DNA of 64,000 bases from an uncultured Pelagibacteraceae bacterium (lineage in GTDB: Bacteria; Pseudomonadota; Alphaproteobacteria; Pelagibacterales; Pelagibacteraceae). Position numbers and translations under genes: made by a program. Numbering within the stretch: position 1 is the stretch's first letter; each line of letters opens with the position of its first letter. Shown in pieces: positions 62,881 through 64,000 of the stretch. Location: NCBI GenBank assembly GCA_902591755.1, contig CACJBX010000002.1, forward strand, positions 62,001-126,000. Direction: 5' to 3'. The notes beneath the pieces were generated by a model. The model had not been told where the DNA came from, did no database searches, and was given only the letters and a program-made list of their open reading frames with translations.

Positions 62881-63326
62881 TAAACTCTCCTTTTTTTTGG
62901 TGGTCTTGTTCCATTATGAGGCATTGGCGTTGTGTCTTTTATAGACAATATTTTAAAACCTCTCGCTTGTAATGCACGCAAAGCTGTTTCTCTTCCTGAA
63001 CCCGGTCCTTTAATTTCAACCGTTAAAGTTTTCATACCATACTCCAAAGCTTTCGATGCAGCTGAATCAGCTGCTATTTGTGCTGCATAGGGTGTTGATT
63101 TTCTAGAACCTTTAAAACCTTTTTGTCCAGCAGACGCCCAAGATACAACATTACCTTGGGTATCAGCTATTGATACAATTGTATTATTAAACGTTGACTG
63201 AACATAAGCTATACCATTTACAATATTCTTTTTAACTTTTTTCTTTTTAGAATAAGAACTTTTTTTTACTGATTTTACTTCTGATTTATCGTCAACTTTT
63301 TTTTCTACTTTTTTCTTGTCAGCCAT
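62880..63326 (-). CDS. rpsK: Ribosomal protein uS11
   Basis: Small-subunit S11 core from about residue 38 ([20 protein letters not shown]) through [19 protein letters not shown] to the conserved C-terminus [12 protein letters not shown]. An N-terminal lysine/serine-rich extension of about 30 residues makes it 148 aa instead of about 129. It is 6 bp after rpsM. Confidence 0.98.
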   Translation of the reverse strand: MADKKKVEKKVDDKSEVKSVKKSSYSKKKKVKKNIVNGIAYVQSTFNNTIVSIADTQGNVVSWASAGQKGFKGSRKSTPYAAQIAADSAASKALEYGMKTLTVEIKGPGSGRETALRALQARGFKILSIKDTTPMPHNGTRPPKKRRV

Positions 63327-63332
63327 TTTAAA

Positions 63333-63716
63333 CTATTTCTTTAATGGTGTTAATTTTTTACCTGCTATAGCAATTGCCTTACCTTTTCTTGTTCTCGCAT
63401 TACATCTAGTTCTTTGTCCTCTTACAGGTAATTTTTTTTTATGTCGAAAACCTCTGTAGCAAGCAAGATCAATTAATCTTTTTATGCTCATTGAATTTTC
63501 TCTTCTTAAATCTCCCTCAACTGTAAAGTGCTGGTCAATATACTCTCTAATTTTTAGAATTTGGTCGTCAGTTAGTTCATTCACTCTTTTTGATTTTGGT
63601 ATTTCTAATTCCTTACAGATTTGTTTAGAAAACTTATCTCCTATACCATAAATATATGTAAGTCCGATCTGGACGATTTTATTCTGTGGGATATTTACAC
63701 CTGCAATTCGAGCCAT
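63333..63716 (-). CDS. rpsM: Ribosomal protein uS13
   Basis: Small-subunit S13: [20 protein letters not shown] at the start, the helix-hairpin-helix [15 protein letters not shown], and the C-terminal [14 protein letters not shown]. Length 127 aa is slightly longer than E. coli. It follows adk after 54 bp. Confidence 0.98.
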   Translation of the reverse strand: MARIAGVNIPQNKIVQIGLTYIYGIGDKFSKQICKELEIPKSKRVNELTDDQILKIREYIDQHFTVEGDLRRENSMSIKRLIDLACYRGFRHKKKLPVRGQRTRCNARTRKGKAIAIAGKKLTPLKK

Positions 63717-63770
63717 AATTTGAGATAAAATTTAGCCTTTTATATAAGATGAAAATTTAAAGTCAACTTT

Positions 63771-64000
63771 TTATAACTTTAAAAAGCCCTTAATTTGCTT
63801 GTTTATTTGATCAATTTCAAGGTTTCCGTCAAGCTTATAAAAGTTTTGTTTAGATGAATAATAATCTAATACTGGGGAGGTTGTTTTTAAATAAGTGTCA
63901 TATCTTTTAAGAATTGTATCTAGATCATCATCCCCTCTTTTTTCCTCAACTTTTCTTTTTTCAATTCTTTTAATTATAGTTTCTTTATTCACATTTAGAA
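63771..64000 (-). CDS. adk: Adenylate kinase, C-terminal part (cut by window)
   Basis: The 3' end of adk: GDDDLDTILKRYDTYLKTTSPVLDYY matches the R-x-DD-x-x-x-T-x-x-x-R-x-x-x-Y pattern following the LID, and the terminal helix ends the protein. The track's start at 63992 is an internal GTG; the frame is open past the right window edge. The secY-adk-rpsM order of alphaproteobacteria explains its place upstream of rpsM. Confidence 0.88.
   Translation of the reverse strand, partial: LNVNKETIIKRIEKRKVEEKRGDDDLDTILKRYDTYLKTTSPVLDYYSSKQNFYKLDGNLEIDQINKQIKGFLKL

Noticed and set aside
1-64000. CRISPR arrays, insertion sequences, prophage structural genes or toxin-antitoxin pairs
   Set aside because: None were seen; the only mobile-element gene is the tyrosine recombinase at 2778-3731.

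Overview
The window looks like a piece of a SAR11 (Pelagibacterales, 'Candidatus Pelagibacter'-type) alphaproteobacterial chromosome. The DNA is very A+T-rich, proteins are lysine/isoleucine/asparagine-rich, genes are packed with 0-30 bp gaps or ATGA-type overlaps, and the gene order is alphaproteobacterial (secY-side adk-rpsM-rpsK-rpoA-rplQ; rpmF-plsX-ihfA-merR; nrdR-ribD-ribE-ribB-ribH-nusB-thiL; gatCAB; pyrB-pyrC-plsY-topA). The taxonomic call is inference from these traits; no rRNA is present to confirm it.

Layout. (1) 1-4.9 kb is an accessory-looking edge: a DUF4422 glycosyltransferase cut by the window edge, a UDP-galactopyranose mutase, a family 2 glycosyltransferase, a tyrosine recombinase whose start codon lies in a 41-bp inverted repeat, a two-TM microprotein, a strikingly G+C-rich structured RNA ending in a strong hairpin plus T-run, a one-domain alkylguanine methyltransferase and about 400 bp with no gene. 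(2) 4.9-10.1 kb is one minus-strand run, rplM-rpsI-argC-small lipoprotein-hom-AEC transporter-DMT transporter, with a good promoter in front of rplM. (3) 10.2-13 kb holds metY, ctaA and a chorismate mutase. (4) 13-18 kb holds rpmG, merR, ihfA, plsX, rpmF, a cytochrome bc1 assembly chaperone, bamE and a proton-pumping pyrophosphatase. (5) 18-33.8 kb is a long, mostly minus-strand cofactor and housekeeping block (thiL, nusB, riboflavin genes, nrdR, glyA, rpiB, hemB, recO, rnc, lepB, acpS, pdxJ, pyrE, spoT, folK, smpB, dapA). (6) 33.8-42.9 kb carries a lytic transglycosylase, tRNA-Ser(GCU), a complete heterotetrameric sarcosine oxidase operon (soxBDAG), and a binding protein plus permease of an ABC importer. 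(7) 42.9-64 kb is again core: MATE, trhO, O-methyltransferase, gatCAB, ruvX, pyrBC, plsY, topA, ridA, ugd, galU, panC, mgtE, lipB, rluC and the end of the ribosomal protein operon.

How it fits together. Sarcosine oxidase turns sarcosine into glycine plus methylene-THF. GlyA, also in the window, interconverts glycine and serine through the same one-carbon carrier, and the adjacent importer parts could feed methylated amines into this route. ugd/galU provide nucleotide sugars of the kind the left-edge surface genes would use. rplM-hom/argC and the two transporters link translation and amino acid synthesis or export on one transcript.

Most of the window is ordinary streamlined core genome. The observations I would look at first are the structured RNA at about 4062-4246 that appears to sequester the ogt ribosome-binding site, the inverted repeat at the integrase start, the sarcosine oxidase/PheC-like transporter neighbourhood without an ATPase, the NrdR zinc ribbon with C-x-C instead of C-x-x-C in both knuckles, and several pseudo-enzyme domains (PyrC, RibB C-terminus). 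I did not find a clear multi-gene system that I would call new.
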